DNA from: Prosthecobacter sp.
Lineage (GTDB): Bacteria > Verrucomicrobiota > Verrucomicrobiia > Verrucomicrobiales > Verrucomicrobiaceae
Assembly (NCBI GenBank): GCA_021733925.1
Contig: JAIPJY010000003.1
Coordinates: 1 to 64,000, forward strand
Direction of reading: 5' to 3'
Length of the DNA stretch: 64,000 nucleotides
Shown: positions 8,691 through 16,398 of the stretch, in pieces
Layout: every line of letters begins with the position of its first letter
How positions within the stretch are numbered: position 1 is the stretch's first letter
The notes under the pieces: generated by a model
What the model saw: only the letters and a program-made list of their open reading frames with translations
Told to the model about the DNA's origin: nothing
The model's database searches: none
Program-made: the position numbers and the translations under genes

Positions 8691-10432
8691 GTTGTTTGAA
8701 TACCCCAGAGTTTCTCAAGCAGGGCAAACATCTCGGGATCATGCTGCTTCAGCTCCGCCCGCGTGAAGGGAAAGAAATCATTGCGGGTGAAGAAGGCCTC
8801 CGAGCATTCGGCAAAGTATTCCTTCGCGTTGGTCATGGCGTAGGCCTTGTCCAGCCGCTTGCGTCCTTCGGAGTCCTGCCGCTGCACGCTGTCATACTTT
8901 CCCGCGGCTTTTGCATGCTGATAGGCGGCCTCGATCTCCGCATTTTCAAAGTCGAGCACACGGTCATGGTAGGCATGGGCCAGCTCATGCAGGGCGAAGT
9001 TTGGCATGCGCCGCATTTCAGCCTCAAAGATGCGCACGTTGGAAAACTCCACGCCTTTTGCCATCACGGGGTCGCGGCCGTTCTCCTTGAGCCAGCCTGC
9101 ACCTGGGTGGTACTCGGCGCGTGGTTGTGACCTGGGGTGTTGCGGATTGAAATACAGCGGCACCTTGCGCAGCTCCAGCACCGCCTTGGCCGGAACGACC
9201 CGCACGATTTCCTGCAGCTGCAGCGTCAGCAGTTTCAGCGCCTTCGCTGTGGCCTCCGCTTCATGGTCCAGCAGTTCACGCTTGATGTGAACTGTCCAGC
9301 CTTCGATGTCGCGGATCTCGCGTCCGCCATTGGCCTCCGCATCACGCTTCCGTGCCTTGGCCTGGATCAGTTGGCGCGCGGCCTGCAGCGGCTCCGGCCA
9401 CGCGAAGGCTGGAGCTTTGGAGGGATCATACCCCGCCATGTGGCCGGTGAGCCGTGTTGTCGGCTTGGTGTAGTGCAGTTCTGTTTCTCCAAAGACCTCG
9501 CGGCACAGCGCGGCGAGACCCGGATCATACTTGATGAGCTGCGTGCGCAGATGCACATGATTGTGGTCATGGTCATTCACGCGGTTGTCGTCAAACCAGC
9601 TTTGCACGCCTTCCGCCCAGTATTCGTGATGATTCACGCTGGCATACTTGCCGCGCCAAAGTCCGGCTTTCATCGCTGCATCATAGGCTGCCTTCAGACG
9701 AGTGTCGAAAGTCGGGTCCACATTCACCATGCCGCGCAGATGTATGCTGTGGGCAAACTCATGGATGACGATGCACTCTTTTTCATAAGGATCGCCCGGA
9801 AAGGCCAGCACGTTTTCTTCAGCGCAGGAGCAAAAGGGATCGGTCCTGCTGCCGCCCAGGCCGCGTGCTCGAACGTCCCAGTAGGTTTTGGCCGTCAGGT
9901 TTTCATAACCCTTCACCGGCTTGTCTGCGAGACGGGCAAATTCCGGCAGATCGGTGGTGTATTCATCGTGCGCCAGGATGATCATGCGCGCGCCACTGTC
10001 GGTCATTGCCTGGCGTACGTCCGGCCGATGCGCAAGCATGAGGCCGAGCAGGTGGACCACCTCCTTGAGCGCATAGGGATTGACCTTGGCTGTGGCCACG
10101 ATGGGAAAGCCGCCTGCGCTCGTGCGCTGCGTGTAGCATGCAGGCACGCCATCCTTCGCCGCGGGGGCGTAGCGAAAACCCTGCACCGGCACCTTGCTCA
10201 CCACTTCTGTTTCCTTTTCGCCGTCCACAATGACAAAGCGATGCCCGATGGAAGTGCCGATGATGTTGTCTGCGCCAGGTTCGATTTTACCATTTGCAAC
10301 GCGTCCTCCCTCAGGCTTCACCCAAAAAACCTCCACCGAATTCGGCGCAGCATTGATGATTTGGAGCTTGGGGCGGTCCAGCGCCAGCGCAGCCGTCGAA
10401 ACAAGGAGAAGTGAGGCAAGGGCAGTTTTCAT
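8687..10432 (-). CDS. Secreted metallopeptidase-like protein with VHL-beta-like N-terminus and two HExxH sites
   Basis: A 581-residue protein with signal peptide (about 1-18). Residues about 21-75 resemble the beta-domain of pVHL: LQIINAAPNSVEVFWVKPEGG, then EPG and IGTSIGHRFVIVDG. Two zincin-like halves follow. The first has HEFAH at 224-228 and a likely third ligand in EYWAE (E274). The second has HELAH at 482-486 and EYFAE (E542). Both fit a gluzincin arrangement and suggest internal duplication. It is coupled by 4-nt overlaps to the FAD oxidoreductase upstream (10432-10429) and to the esterase-like gene downstream. I cannot name the peptidase family. In this operon an endopeptidase for proline/hydroxyproline-rich protein is a reasonable guess. 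The VHL-like call is weaker here than in the S9 peptidase. Confidence 0.8.
   Translation of the reverse strand: MKTALASLLLVSTAALALDRPKLQIINAAPNSVEVFWVKPEGGRVANGKIEPGADNIIGTSIGHRFVIVDGEKETEVVSKVPVQGFRYAPAAKDGVPACYTQRTSAGGFPIVATAKVNPYALKEVVHLLGLMLAHRPDVRQAMTDSGARMIILAHDEYTTDLPEFARLADKPVKGYENLTAKTYWDVRARGLGGSRTDPFCSCAEENVLAFPGDPYEKECIVIHEFAHSIHLRGMVNVDPTFDTRLKAAYDAAMKAGLWRGKYASVNHHEYWAEGVQSWFDDNRVNDHDHNHVHLRTQLIKYDPGLAALCREVFGETELHYTKPTTRLTGHMAGYDPSKAPAFAWPEPLQAARQLIQAKARKRDAEANGGREIRDIEGWTVHIKRELLDHEAEATAKALKLLTLQLQEIVRVVPAKAVLELRKVPLYFNPQHPRSQPRAEYHPGAGWLKENGRDPVMAKGVEFSNVRIFEAEMRRMPNFALHELAHAYHDRVLDFENAEIEAAYQHAKAAGKYDSVQRQDSEGRKRLDKAYAMTNAKEYFAECSEAFFTRNDFFPFTRAELKQHDPEMFALLEKLWGIQTT
10208..10372 (-). 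other. VHL-beta-like domain (residues about 21-75 of the metallopeptidase)
   Basis: Alignment by eye to human pVHL 77-123 gives W37 for W88, N47 for Y98, T60 for S111, H64 for H115 and F66 for W117. The spacing of W, PG and T-x-x-G-H is kept. Two of the five hydroxyproline-pocket positions are identical (W, H), two are conservative (T, F) and one differs (N). It may be a divergent copy with altered ligand preference. Confidence 0.55.
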
Positions 10433-11670
10433 GCGAAGCGGTCGGGTGACATCAAATCGAGCGATATAGTTGGTTTCTCTCCGGCAAGGATGTCGCTGAC
10501 GATCTTTCCTGTCGCGGGAGCGAGGCTGAGGCCCATCATGGCGTGGCCGGTGGCGAGGGTGAGATTTTTCCAGCGCTGGGTGCGGCCGATGTAAGGCATG
10601 CCATCGGGTGACACGGGGCGCAGTCCGCTCCAGGGTTTTACTTCAGCGAAATCACTTTCTTCAAACGCCGGGAAGTACTGCGGAAACGCCAGGGTGATGC
10701 CACGGACGCGGCGCTGGGTGATGGATTCATTGATGCCGGCCATTTCCATGGTGCCGCCGACGCGCAACGCGCCATCCATGGGGGTGACGGCGAGGCGGGC
10801 CTCTGTGCAGATACTGCACAGATTCGGAAGTTGGGCGGGCTGCGGCAATGTGAGGCTGTAACCTTTGCCTGCTTGCATTGGCAGTTTGAGGTTCAGCGAC
10901 TTCGCCAGATCCGCTGACCAGACGCCGCTGCATAGCACCACTTCCTGACCTTCGACTTGACCTCTTGTGGTATTGATCGCGCGCAGTGTGCTGTCTTCGA
11001 CCTTGAAACTTTTCACTTCTGTTTCCCATAGAAACTGAACGCCGAGGCGGGTGAGTTCGGTTTCGAGGGTGGAGATAAAGCGAGTGGGGGGGAGATGGCA
11101 GTCTTTGGGATAGAAGACGCTGCCGCAGACATCCATGGTGATATTGGGATCGAGTGCTGCGGTGGCTTTGGCATCGAGCACCTGGGCGGGGATGCCGAGG
11201 GTGTTGGCCGTGGTGGCCATGTGGGCTTCTTCATCGAGGGTCTGCTGCTGTTTGCAGAGCATGAGGAGGCCGTTTTTGACCAGACCGAAATCGAGGCCGA
11301 TCTCTTCGAAGCACTGGCGGCTGAGGAGGCTGAGGTCTCGTAGTACGGGAATGGCGGCGGCGAGGCGTTGCTTTGTAGCAGCTTTCCAGAAGTGCAGGCT
11401 CCAGGTGAGGAGATCGAGATCAAGGCGTGGCTTGATGTAGAAGGGGGACTCGGGATTCCACATCCACTTGAGGCCGAGTTTCACCATGCCGGGTGCGGCG
11501 AGTGGAATGAAGTGGCTGGGGACGACCATGCCTGCATTGCCGAAGGAGCAGCCGTCGCGTTGTGCGGACTTCTGATCAATGATGGTGACCTGCATGCCAA
11601 GCCGGGCACAGTAGAGCGCTGTGCTCAGACCGATGACGCCGGCTCCTAGGATGGTGACGTGGGTGCTCAT
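10429..11670 (-). CDS. FAD-dependent D-amino-acid (probably D-hydroxyproline) dehydrogenase, DadA-like
   Basis: A 413-residue cytoplasmic or membrane-associated flavoprotein. The N-terminus has the dinucleotide-binding fold ILGAGVIGLSTALYCARLG with acidic IIDQK at the strand-2 end. SFGNAGMVVPSHFIPLAAPG is typical of DadA-type oxidoreductases, and the C-terminal GLRPVSPDGMPYIGR and ATGHAMMGLSLAPATGKI are FAD-contacting motifs. Sitting in one coupled operon with a hydroxyproline-epimerase homologue and a DHDPS-family deaminase, it most likely oxidises cis-4-hydroxy-D-proline to 1-pyrroline-4-hydroxy-2-carboxylate, the second step of trans-4-hydroxy-L-proline catabolism. Length matches single-subunit D-hydroxyproline dehydrogenases. 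Substrate is inferred from context. Confidence 0.88.
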   Translation of the reverse strand: MSTHVTILGAGVIGLSTALYCARLGMQVTIIDQKSAQRDGCSFGNAGMVVPSHFIPLAAPGMVKLGLKWMWNPESPFYIKPRLDLDLLTWSLHFWKAATKQRLAAAIPVLRDLSLLSRQCFEEIGLDFGLVKNGLLMLCKQQQTLDEEAHMATTANTLGIPAQVLDAKATAALDPNITMDVCGSVFYPKDCHLPPTRFISTLETELTRLGVQFLWETEVKSFKVEDSTLRAINTTRGQVEGQEVVLCSGVWSADLAKSLNLKLPMQAGKGYSLTLPQPAQLPNLCSICTEARLAVTPMDGALRVGGTMEMAGINESITQRRVRGITLAFPQYFPAFEESDFAEVKPWSGLRPVSPDGMPYIGRTQRWKNLTLATGHAMMGLSLAPATGKIVSDILAGEKPTISLDLMSPDRFA

Positions 11671-13847
11671 GGTTTTAAATGACGCACGAGAAATTCCATG
11701 CGGAGGCGGGAGCCGTAGGGTGTTTCCGCGGCGCCGTGGCCGGTGCCGATGATGGGCATGAAGTCGAAGGTTTTGCCGGCTTTTTGGAGGGCGCCGACGA
11801 CTTGCGTGGTGGTGGCGGGATCGACGTTGGTGTCGAGCTCGCCGACGATGAGGAGGAGGTGGCCTTCCAATTTGTGGGCGTCGTCTTTGTTGGAGCTGCG
11901 GGCGTAGCTCTCATCGACGGGCCAGCCCATCCACTGCTCATTCCACCAGATTTTGTCCATGCGGTTGTCGTGGCAGCCGCAGTCGGCGACGGCGACGTGG
12001 TAGAAGTCGTGATGATCAAGCAGCGCACGCATAGCGTTCTGGCCGCCGGCGCTGCCGCCGTAGATGCCGACGCGGGTGAGATCCATCCACGGGCGGGTTT
12101 GGGCGGCGGCTTTGATCCAGGCGATGCGGTCGGGGAATCCGGCGTCCTTGATGTTTTTCCAGCAGACATCGTGGAAGGCTTTGCCGCGATGGTTGGTGCC
12201 CATGCCGTCGAGTTTGACGATGATGAAGCCGAGCTCTGCAAGGATGTGTTGATTGAGGAGTCGACCGAAGTCCTTGGGCGTGAAGGCGCTGTGAGGGCCG
12301 GCATAGATGTCTTCGATGACGGGGTATTTCTTTGCGGGGTCGAAGTGCGAGGGCTTGATGAGGATGCCGTGGATGTCGGTGGTGCCATCGCGGCCTTTGG
12401 CGACGAAGCGCTCGGGCATGGTCCAGCCTGCGGCGAGTAGTTTGGAGGCGTCGGCTTTTTCCAATTCGCAGACGAGGCTGCCATCACGGCTGCGGCGGAG
12501 TTCGTGGATGGGCGGGAGATCGGCGCGGGAATAGGTGTCGGTGAAGAAGTCGCGGTTGGGAGAGAACTCGATGTGGTGATTGCCGTCACCCTGGGTGAGC
12601 TGCTGGAGGCCGCTGCCGTCGAAGTTCACGCGGCAGAGGTGGAGGTGGTAGGGATCTTCGCTTTTGCGCAGGCCGCTGGCGAGGAACCATATCTGGTGCT
12701 TGGTGCCATCGACGTGAAGGACTTCGCGGACGGGCCATGCGCCGCGAGTGACCTGGTTTTTGACGTGGCCGGTTTGGGTGTCGTAAAGGTAGAGGTGGCA
12801 CCAGCCGTCGTGCTCGCTCATCCAGAGGAGTTCTCTGGTGCTGTGCAGCCAGTGACGCCAGGTTTTGTGGGTGTAGTCGATGAAGGTCTTGGAGGTTTCT
12901 TCAATGATGATGCGCACGGCGCCGGTCTGTGGATCGGCGGCGAGAATGCGGTAGAGCTGGTGGCCGCGTTGATTGTAATTGAAGTAGAACTCACGGCTGT
13001 CAGGAGACCATGTGACGTCGAGCTTGCCGGATTCGGTGAAGGGGTTTGGATAGAGGTCCGTGGGCACGCGAATCTTCTGGCCGTCTTTGCGGGTGATGAT
13101 CATCTGCGGCTTGGGCAGGGGATCGCCGGGCTTGATGTAGTCGATGACTTTGAGTTTGGGCTGAACTCCATCTTTGGGTGCGGAATCCACAATGGTGATC
13201 TGTCGGCGAGTGACGGGGGTGGCCTCGCTGGTGACGATGTGCGTGCCGTCGGGAGATCTGAAGCCGGGCTCCCTGGGCTTTTTTGCTTCCTCCTTGGCTT
13301 TAGAGAGACCTTTGCCATCGATGATGAGTGTCTGCATCAGAGGGCCGGCCTCGATGATGGCGAGGTGTTCGCCGGTGCGGCTTGTGATGAGCCAGACGTG
13401 ACCGTCGAAGGTGTGCTGCTCGCGTTCGGCCCCTGCACGGATGCCGCCGTAGCGGACGTGCTCGCCCTGCTGATTGACCCAGAAGAGATCGACGTCGGCA
13501 TCGAGTTGATTGATGAACTTGAGGCCGGACTCCTCGCCGGTGCGGGAGGTGCGGCGGAGTTCGATTTTGGCGGTGGAGGATTTGAGCGCCTCCTGCTCCG
13601 GCAGGCCGAGCGCTTTGAGTGAGGCGGCTGTTTTTCGTTCGCCGGTGTCGGCTTGGATGAGGACGAATTCGTGGTTTTTTGGTCCGGTTTGGACACGGTA
13701 CCAAAATGATTGGCCGCCGGGGAGCCAGTTTGCCTTTACGCGATCACGGAAGACGAGGTTTTCGATGCGCTTGGGCAGGGTAAGGGCTTGCTCGAAATCG
13801 GCAGCCATGGCGCTCGTCGAGAGCAGGAGCAACAAAATGGATTTCAT
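11667..13847 (-). CDS. Secreted S9 (DPP4-like) prolyl peptidase with an inserted VHL-beta-like domain
   Basis: A 726-residue exported serine peptidase. Signal peptide about 1-15 (SAMAAD). The N-terminal half is a beta-propeller-like region ([35 protein letters not shown]). The C-terminal alpha/beta-hydrolase has GIYGGSAGG with nucleophile S599, D672 in VGELDTN and H704 in GTGHGA. DPP4-type enzymes release Xaa-Pro dipeptides. Residues about 99-169, before the propeller proper, form a segment strikingly like the pVHL beta-domain. The gene overlaps both the epimerase (13847-13844) and the FAD oxidoreductase (11670-11667) by 4 nt. Likely job: liberating Hyp/Pro dipeptides from collagen-like peptides, with the VHL-like module binding hydroxyproline. 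Confidence 0.9.
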   Translation of the reverse strand: MKSILLLLLSTSAMAADFEQALTLPKRIENLVFRDRVKANWLPGGQSFWYRVQTGPKNHEFVLIQADTGERKTAASLKALGLPEQEALKSSTAKIELRRTSRTGEESGLKFINQLDADVDLFWVNQQGEHVRYGGIRAGAEREQHTFDGHVWLITSRTGEHLAIIEAGPLMQTLIIDGKGLSKAKEEAKKPREPGFRSPDGTHIVTSEATPVTRRQITIVDSAPKDGVQPKLKVIDYIKPGDPLPKPQMIITRKDGQKIRVPTDLYPNPFTESGKLDVTWSPDSREFYFNYNQRGHQLYRILAADPQTGAVRIIIEETSKTFIDYTHKTWRHWLHSTRELLWMSEHDGWCHLYLYDTQTGHVKNQVTRGAWPVREVLHVDGTKHQIWFLASGLRKSEDPYHLHLCRVNFDGSGLQQLTQGDGNHHIEFSPNRDFFTDTYSRADLPPIHELRRSRDGSLVCELEKADASKLLAAGWTMPERFVAKGRDGTTDIHGILIKPSHFDPAKKYPVIEDIYAGPHSAFTPKDFGRLLNQHILAELGFIIVKLDGMGTNHRGKAFHDVCWKNIKDAGFPDRIAWIKAAAQTRPWMDLTRVGIYGGSAGGQNAMRALLDHHDFYHVAVADCGCHDNRMDKIWWNEQWMGWPVDESYARSSNKDDAHKLEGHLLLIVGELDTNVDPATTTQVVGALQKAGKTFDFMPIIGTGHGAAETPYGSRLRMEFLVRHLKP
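13341..13553 (-). other. VHL-beta-like domain (residues about 99-169 of the S9 peptidase)
   Basis: [20 protein letters not shown], then a RYGGIRAG segment, then [10 protein letters not shown], match the human pVHL pattern of [28 protein letters not shown] and HSYRGHLWLF in order and spacing. The positions that line the hydroxyproline pocket in the pVHL-HIF complex correspond as W88/W123, Y98/Y133, S111/T146, H115/H150 and W117/W152. Four are identical, and T for S keeps the hydroxyl. There is no alpha-domain or Elongin-binding helix. Alignment was by eye. Confidence 0.8.
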
Positions 13848-14707
13848 GGGATGCCGAATTGAAATGGATTGGCGGGATCAAGGATGAGCGTGGATTCGGC
13901 GGTGATGAAGGCGGTGCCGGTGATGGTGGGAATGATGCCGTTTTCCGTGGGGGTGTAGCTGGCTTCGAAGACGCTGCCGATGATGCTTTCCTGCCGCCAG
14001 ATTTCATCGGGGGCGAGTTTTCCATCTGCGGCAAGGCAGGCGAGCTTGGCGCTGGTGCCGGTGCCGCAGGGGGAGCGGTCGTATTCGCCGCCGGGACAGA
14101 GGACGAAGTTTCGGCTGTGGTTTGAAGTATCGTGCGGGGGGGCGAAAAGTTCGATGTGGTCGACTTTGGGGAATCCGGCGGCATGAATGGCATCCCGCAT
14201 GGCGAGGCTGGCCTGGGTGAGCCGGGGGATGTTTTCGCGGACTAGGGCGAGGCCGTGATCGGACACCAGAAAAAACCAGTTTCCACCATAGGCGACATCT
14301 CCGCTGATGCCGCCTGCCTGAACGGCTTTGGCTTTGCGATAAGAGGGCACGTTGCGGATGCTTACGCTACCGTCCTCATGCAAGGTGGCCGTGACGATGC
14401 CGACGGGGGTTTCGATGCGGTGCTCGCCTGAAGAGATGCTGCCCAGATGCCGCAGGGTGGTGATGAGGCCGATCAGGCCATGGCCACACATGCCGAGGCG
14501 GCCGACGTTGTTGAAGAAGATGACGCCTGCGGTGCATGACGCATCCTTGGGCACCGTGAGAAGTGCCCCCACGATGACCTCATGCCCGCGTGGCTCGCAG
14601 AGGATGGCGCGGCGGTAGGTTTCGAGATCCTCGGGACTCAAGCCGCCAAGCACGACACGCGTGGGTTCGCCGCCGGTGTGAGAGTCGATGATGGGGATGC
14701 GCTTCAT
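13844..14707 (-). CDS. Proline racemase family, 4-hydroxyproline 2-epimerase
   Basis: A 287-residue cytoplasmic enzyme. The start at 14707 is chosen because [19 protein letters not shown] is the family N-terminus and because the ATG overlaps the previous stop by 4 nt; upstream in-frame sequence is a shadow of the preceding gene. Both catalytic cysteines are present: C74 in LGMCGHG and C214 in [11 protein letters not shown]. Two cysteines indicate epimerase/racemase activity, whereas 3-hydroxyproline dehydratases have Thr at one position. It probably converts trans-4-hydroxy-L-proline to cis-4-hydroxy-D-proline, the substrate of the coupled FAD enzyme. It is slightly shorter than typical homologues (about 310-335 residues). 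Confidence 0.9.
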   Translation of the reverse strand: MKRIPIIDSHTGGEPTRVVLGGLSPEDLETYRRAILCEPRGHEVIVGALLTVPKDASCTAGVIFFNNVGRLGMCGHGLIGLITTLRHLGSISSGEHRIETPVGIVTATLHEDGSVSIRNVPSYRKAKAVQAGGISGDVAYGGNWFFLVSDHGLALVRENIPRLTQASLAMRDAIHAAGFPKVDHIELFAPPHDTSNHSRNFVLCPGGEYDRSPCGTGTSAKLACLAADGKLAPDEIWRQESIIGSVFEASYTPTENGIIPTITGTAFITAESTLILDPANPFQFGIP

Positions 14708-15600
14708 TGCGGGCGCCTGGCCAGTGCATCGCGGATGATCTTGAGGACCTGATCGCGTTCTGTTCCAGCGAGTGGGAGGCGTGGCTCGCGGCACCATTCT
14801 TTGCCGAGGCCGGTTTCCTGGCAGAGGAGCTTGATGTATTGCACGAAGTGGATGTGGGTATCCAGCTTCATGAGGGGCTGCATCCAGCGGTAGAGGGTGC
14901 GGGCTTCGTCCCAGCAGCCGGAGCGGGTGAGATTCCAGAGGTGCTGGTTTTCTTTTGGGAAGGCGATGCCGCTGCCGGCGACCCAGCCGTCGATGCCCAG
15001 GATGCTGCATTCGAGGATGAGGTCATCCACGCCGGTGAAGAGCTGGTAGCGATCTACAACGAGATTGCGGAGTTCGGTGATGCGGCGTGGGTTGGCGCTG
15101 CTCTCCTTGATGGAGGTGAGGTTTTCGATGTCGGCGATCTGGGCGAACATCTCCGGGGTCACATCGGTGTGGTAGCCGACGGGATTGTTGTAGAGCATCC
15201 AGGGGAGGGGCGTGGCTTTGGCCAGAGTGCGGAACCAGTGCTCGGTCTCGCGCGGATCGCTCTTGTAAACCATGGGTGGCATGACCATGAAACCGGCGGC
15301 TCCGAGTTGCTCGCCATCCTGCATGTATTGAATGGCGGCGCGGGTGCTCATCTCGGCCACGCCACTGACGACGGGGATGCGACCTTTGGCGGTTTCGATG
15401 GCGCACTTGAGCACGGCGCGTTTTTCATCGGGCTGCAGACATTGGTTTTCACCGAGGGAGCCGCAGACGATGAGACCGGAGATGCCGGAGTCGATCAGGG
15501 CTTCAAAGTGGCGGGCTGAGGAGGGGAGATCGAGGGACTGATCTTCGTGGAGCTGAGTGACGACTGCGGGGAAGACGCCGGACCATTTGGGTAGAGACAT
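14704..15600 (-). CDS. DHDPS/NAL superfamily lyase, probably 1-pyrroline-4-hydroxy-2-carboxylate deaminase
   Basis: A 298-residue class I aldolase-like TIM barrel. [20 protein letters not shown] replaces the usual GTTGE loop, MLYNNPVGY carries the catalytic tyrosine and SIKESS the Schiff-base lysine. It is the first gene of the operon and overlaps the epimerase by 4 nt (14707-14704). With an epimerase and a D-amino-acid dehydrogenase following, the best-supported role is deamination/dehydration of 1-pyrroline-4-hydroxy-2-carboxylate to 2-oxoglutarate semialdehyde (third step of hydroxyproline catabolism). The fourth-step dehydrogenase is not in this window. Genuine dihydrodipicolinate synthase is less likely in this setting. 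Confidence 0.85.
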   Translation of the reverse strand: MSLPKWSGVFPAVVTQLHEDQSLDLPSSARHFEALIDSGISGLIVCGSLGENQCLQPDEKRAVLKCAIETAKGRIPVVSGVAEMSTRAAIQYMQDGEQLGAAGFMVMPPMVYKSDPRETEHWFRTLAKATPLPWMLYNNPVGYHTDVTPEMFAQIADIENLTSIKESSANPRRITELRNLVVDRYQLFTGVDDLILECSILGIDGWVAGSGIAFPKENQHLWNLTRSGCWDEARTLYRWMQPLMKLDTHIHFVQYIKLLCQETGLGKEWCREPRLPLAGTERDQVLKIIRDALARRPQ

Positions 15601-15653
15601 GGCTGAGGATGATTCGGGATGGCTGAAGGGTCTTGATTGCTTTTTGGCTGAGC

Positions 15654-15669
15654 GACTGCCAATTCAGTC
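15654..15669. promoter_or_regulatory. Candidate operator between divergent hydroxyproline operon and PAS-AraC gene
   Basis: The 75-bp divergent intergenic region 15601-15675 contains the interrupted palindrome GACTG-N6-CAGTC, ending 6 bp before the regulator ATG. It would be well placed for autoregulation. Only 5-bp arms, so tentative; no confident -35/-10 pair was recognised. Confidence 0.25.
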
Positions 15670-15675
15670 AAAATC

Positions 15676-16398
15676 ATGGAATCCACCGGCCCATTTTCCG
15701 AGCATGCGACGACGGAGGCACTTTTTGATGCGCTGCCGGATGTGGTGTTTTTCATCAAGGATGCTGCTGGCCGGTATGCACGGGTGAATCAGACGCTGGC
15801 GGACCGCTGTGCGGGAGGAGACAAGACGAAGCTCATTGGCAAACGGCCTGCGGAGGTGTTTCCGGCGGCGCTGGCGGCGAGCTATGCAAGGCAGGATGAG
15901 GCGGTGCTGAAGACGGGCAAGCCGGTGGAGCATCAGCTTGAGTTGCACATTTATCCCGGCAGCAAGGCGGGCTGGTGCCTGACCACGAAGCATGCGCTAC
16001 GTGGGGCAAATGGGCGCATCATCGGTGTGACGGGCATCTCGCGGGATCTGAATGCGCCGAGTGACAAGGCGGGTGGCTTTGCGGAACTGGCGGCGGCGCT
16101 GAAGCACATGCAGCGGCATTTTGCGGAGAGCCTGCGCATTGAGGATATCGCGAAGAAGGCGGGGCTGAGCGTGTATCAGTTCGAGCAGCGCGTGCAGCGG
16201 CTGTTTCAGATGAGTCCGTTGCAACTGCTGCACAAGCTGCGGCTGGATGAGGCGACGAGGCTGTTGCGCGAGACGGACTGCTCGCTGGCGGACATTGCCA
16301 TTGAAACGGGGTGGTGTGATCAGAGCGCGTTTACGCGGCATTTCAGCCGGTATGCGGGGATGGCACCGGGGAAGTTTCGGGGATTGAACCAGAAGTGA
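15676..16398 (+). CDS. PAS-sensor AraC-family transcriptional regulator
   Basis: A 240-residue cytoplasmic regulator. Residues about 10-125 form a PAS domain (ALPDVVFFIKDAAGRYARVN near the start, GVTGISRDL near its end). Residues about 135-240 form a double helix-turn-helix AraC domain with IEDIAKKAGLSVYQFEQR, RLLRETDCSLADIAIETG and FTRHFSRYAGMAPGKFRG. It is transcribed divergently from the hydroxyproline operon with only 75 bp between start codons, so it is the obvious candidate regulator, perhaps sensing a pathway intermediate through PAS. A paralogue with the same architecture lies at 22143-22898. Its stop abuts the convergent DUF1501 stop (16398/16399). Confidence 0.9.
   Translation: MESTGPFSEHATTEALFDALPDVVFFIKDAAGRYARVNQTLADRCAGGDKTKLIGKRPAEVFPAALAASYARQDEAVLKTGKPVEHQLELHIYPGSKAGWCLTTKHALRGANGRIIGVTGISRDLNAPSDKAGGFAELAAALKHMQRHFAESLRIEDIAKKAGLSVYQFEQRVQRLFQMSPLQLLHKLRLDEATRLLRETDCSLADIAIETGWCDQSAFTRHFSRYAGMAPGKFRGLNQK

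Noticed and set aside
9137-10414. 425-codon open frame antisense to the metallopeptidase
   Set aside because: No recognisable motif; the opposite strand carries a signal peptide, two HExxH sites and operon overlaps.
12504-13622. 372-codon antisense frame over the S9 peptidase and its VHL-like segment
   Set aside because: Valine/aspartate/glycine-rich shadow; the catalytic triad and signal peptide are on the minus strand.
14708-15010. N-terminal extension of the proline racemase
   Set aside because: Overlaps the DHDPS-like gene in another frame; family N-terminus and 4-nt overlap fix the start at 14707.
14704-15600. Biosynthetic dihydrodipicolinate synthase (dapA)
   Set aside because: The operon context (epimerase, D-amino-acid oxidoreductase) and the variant GSLGE loop fit a hydroxyproline-pathway deaminase better.
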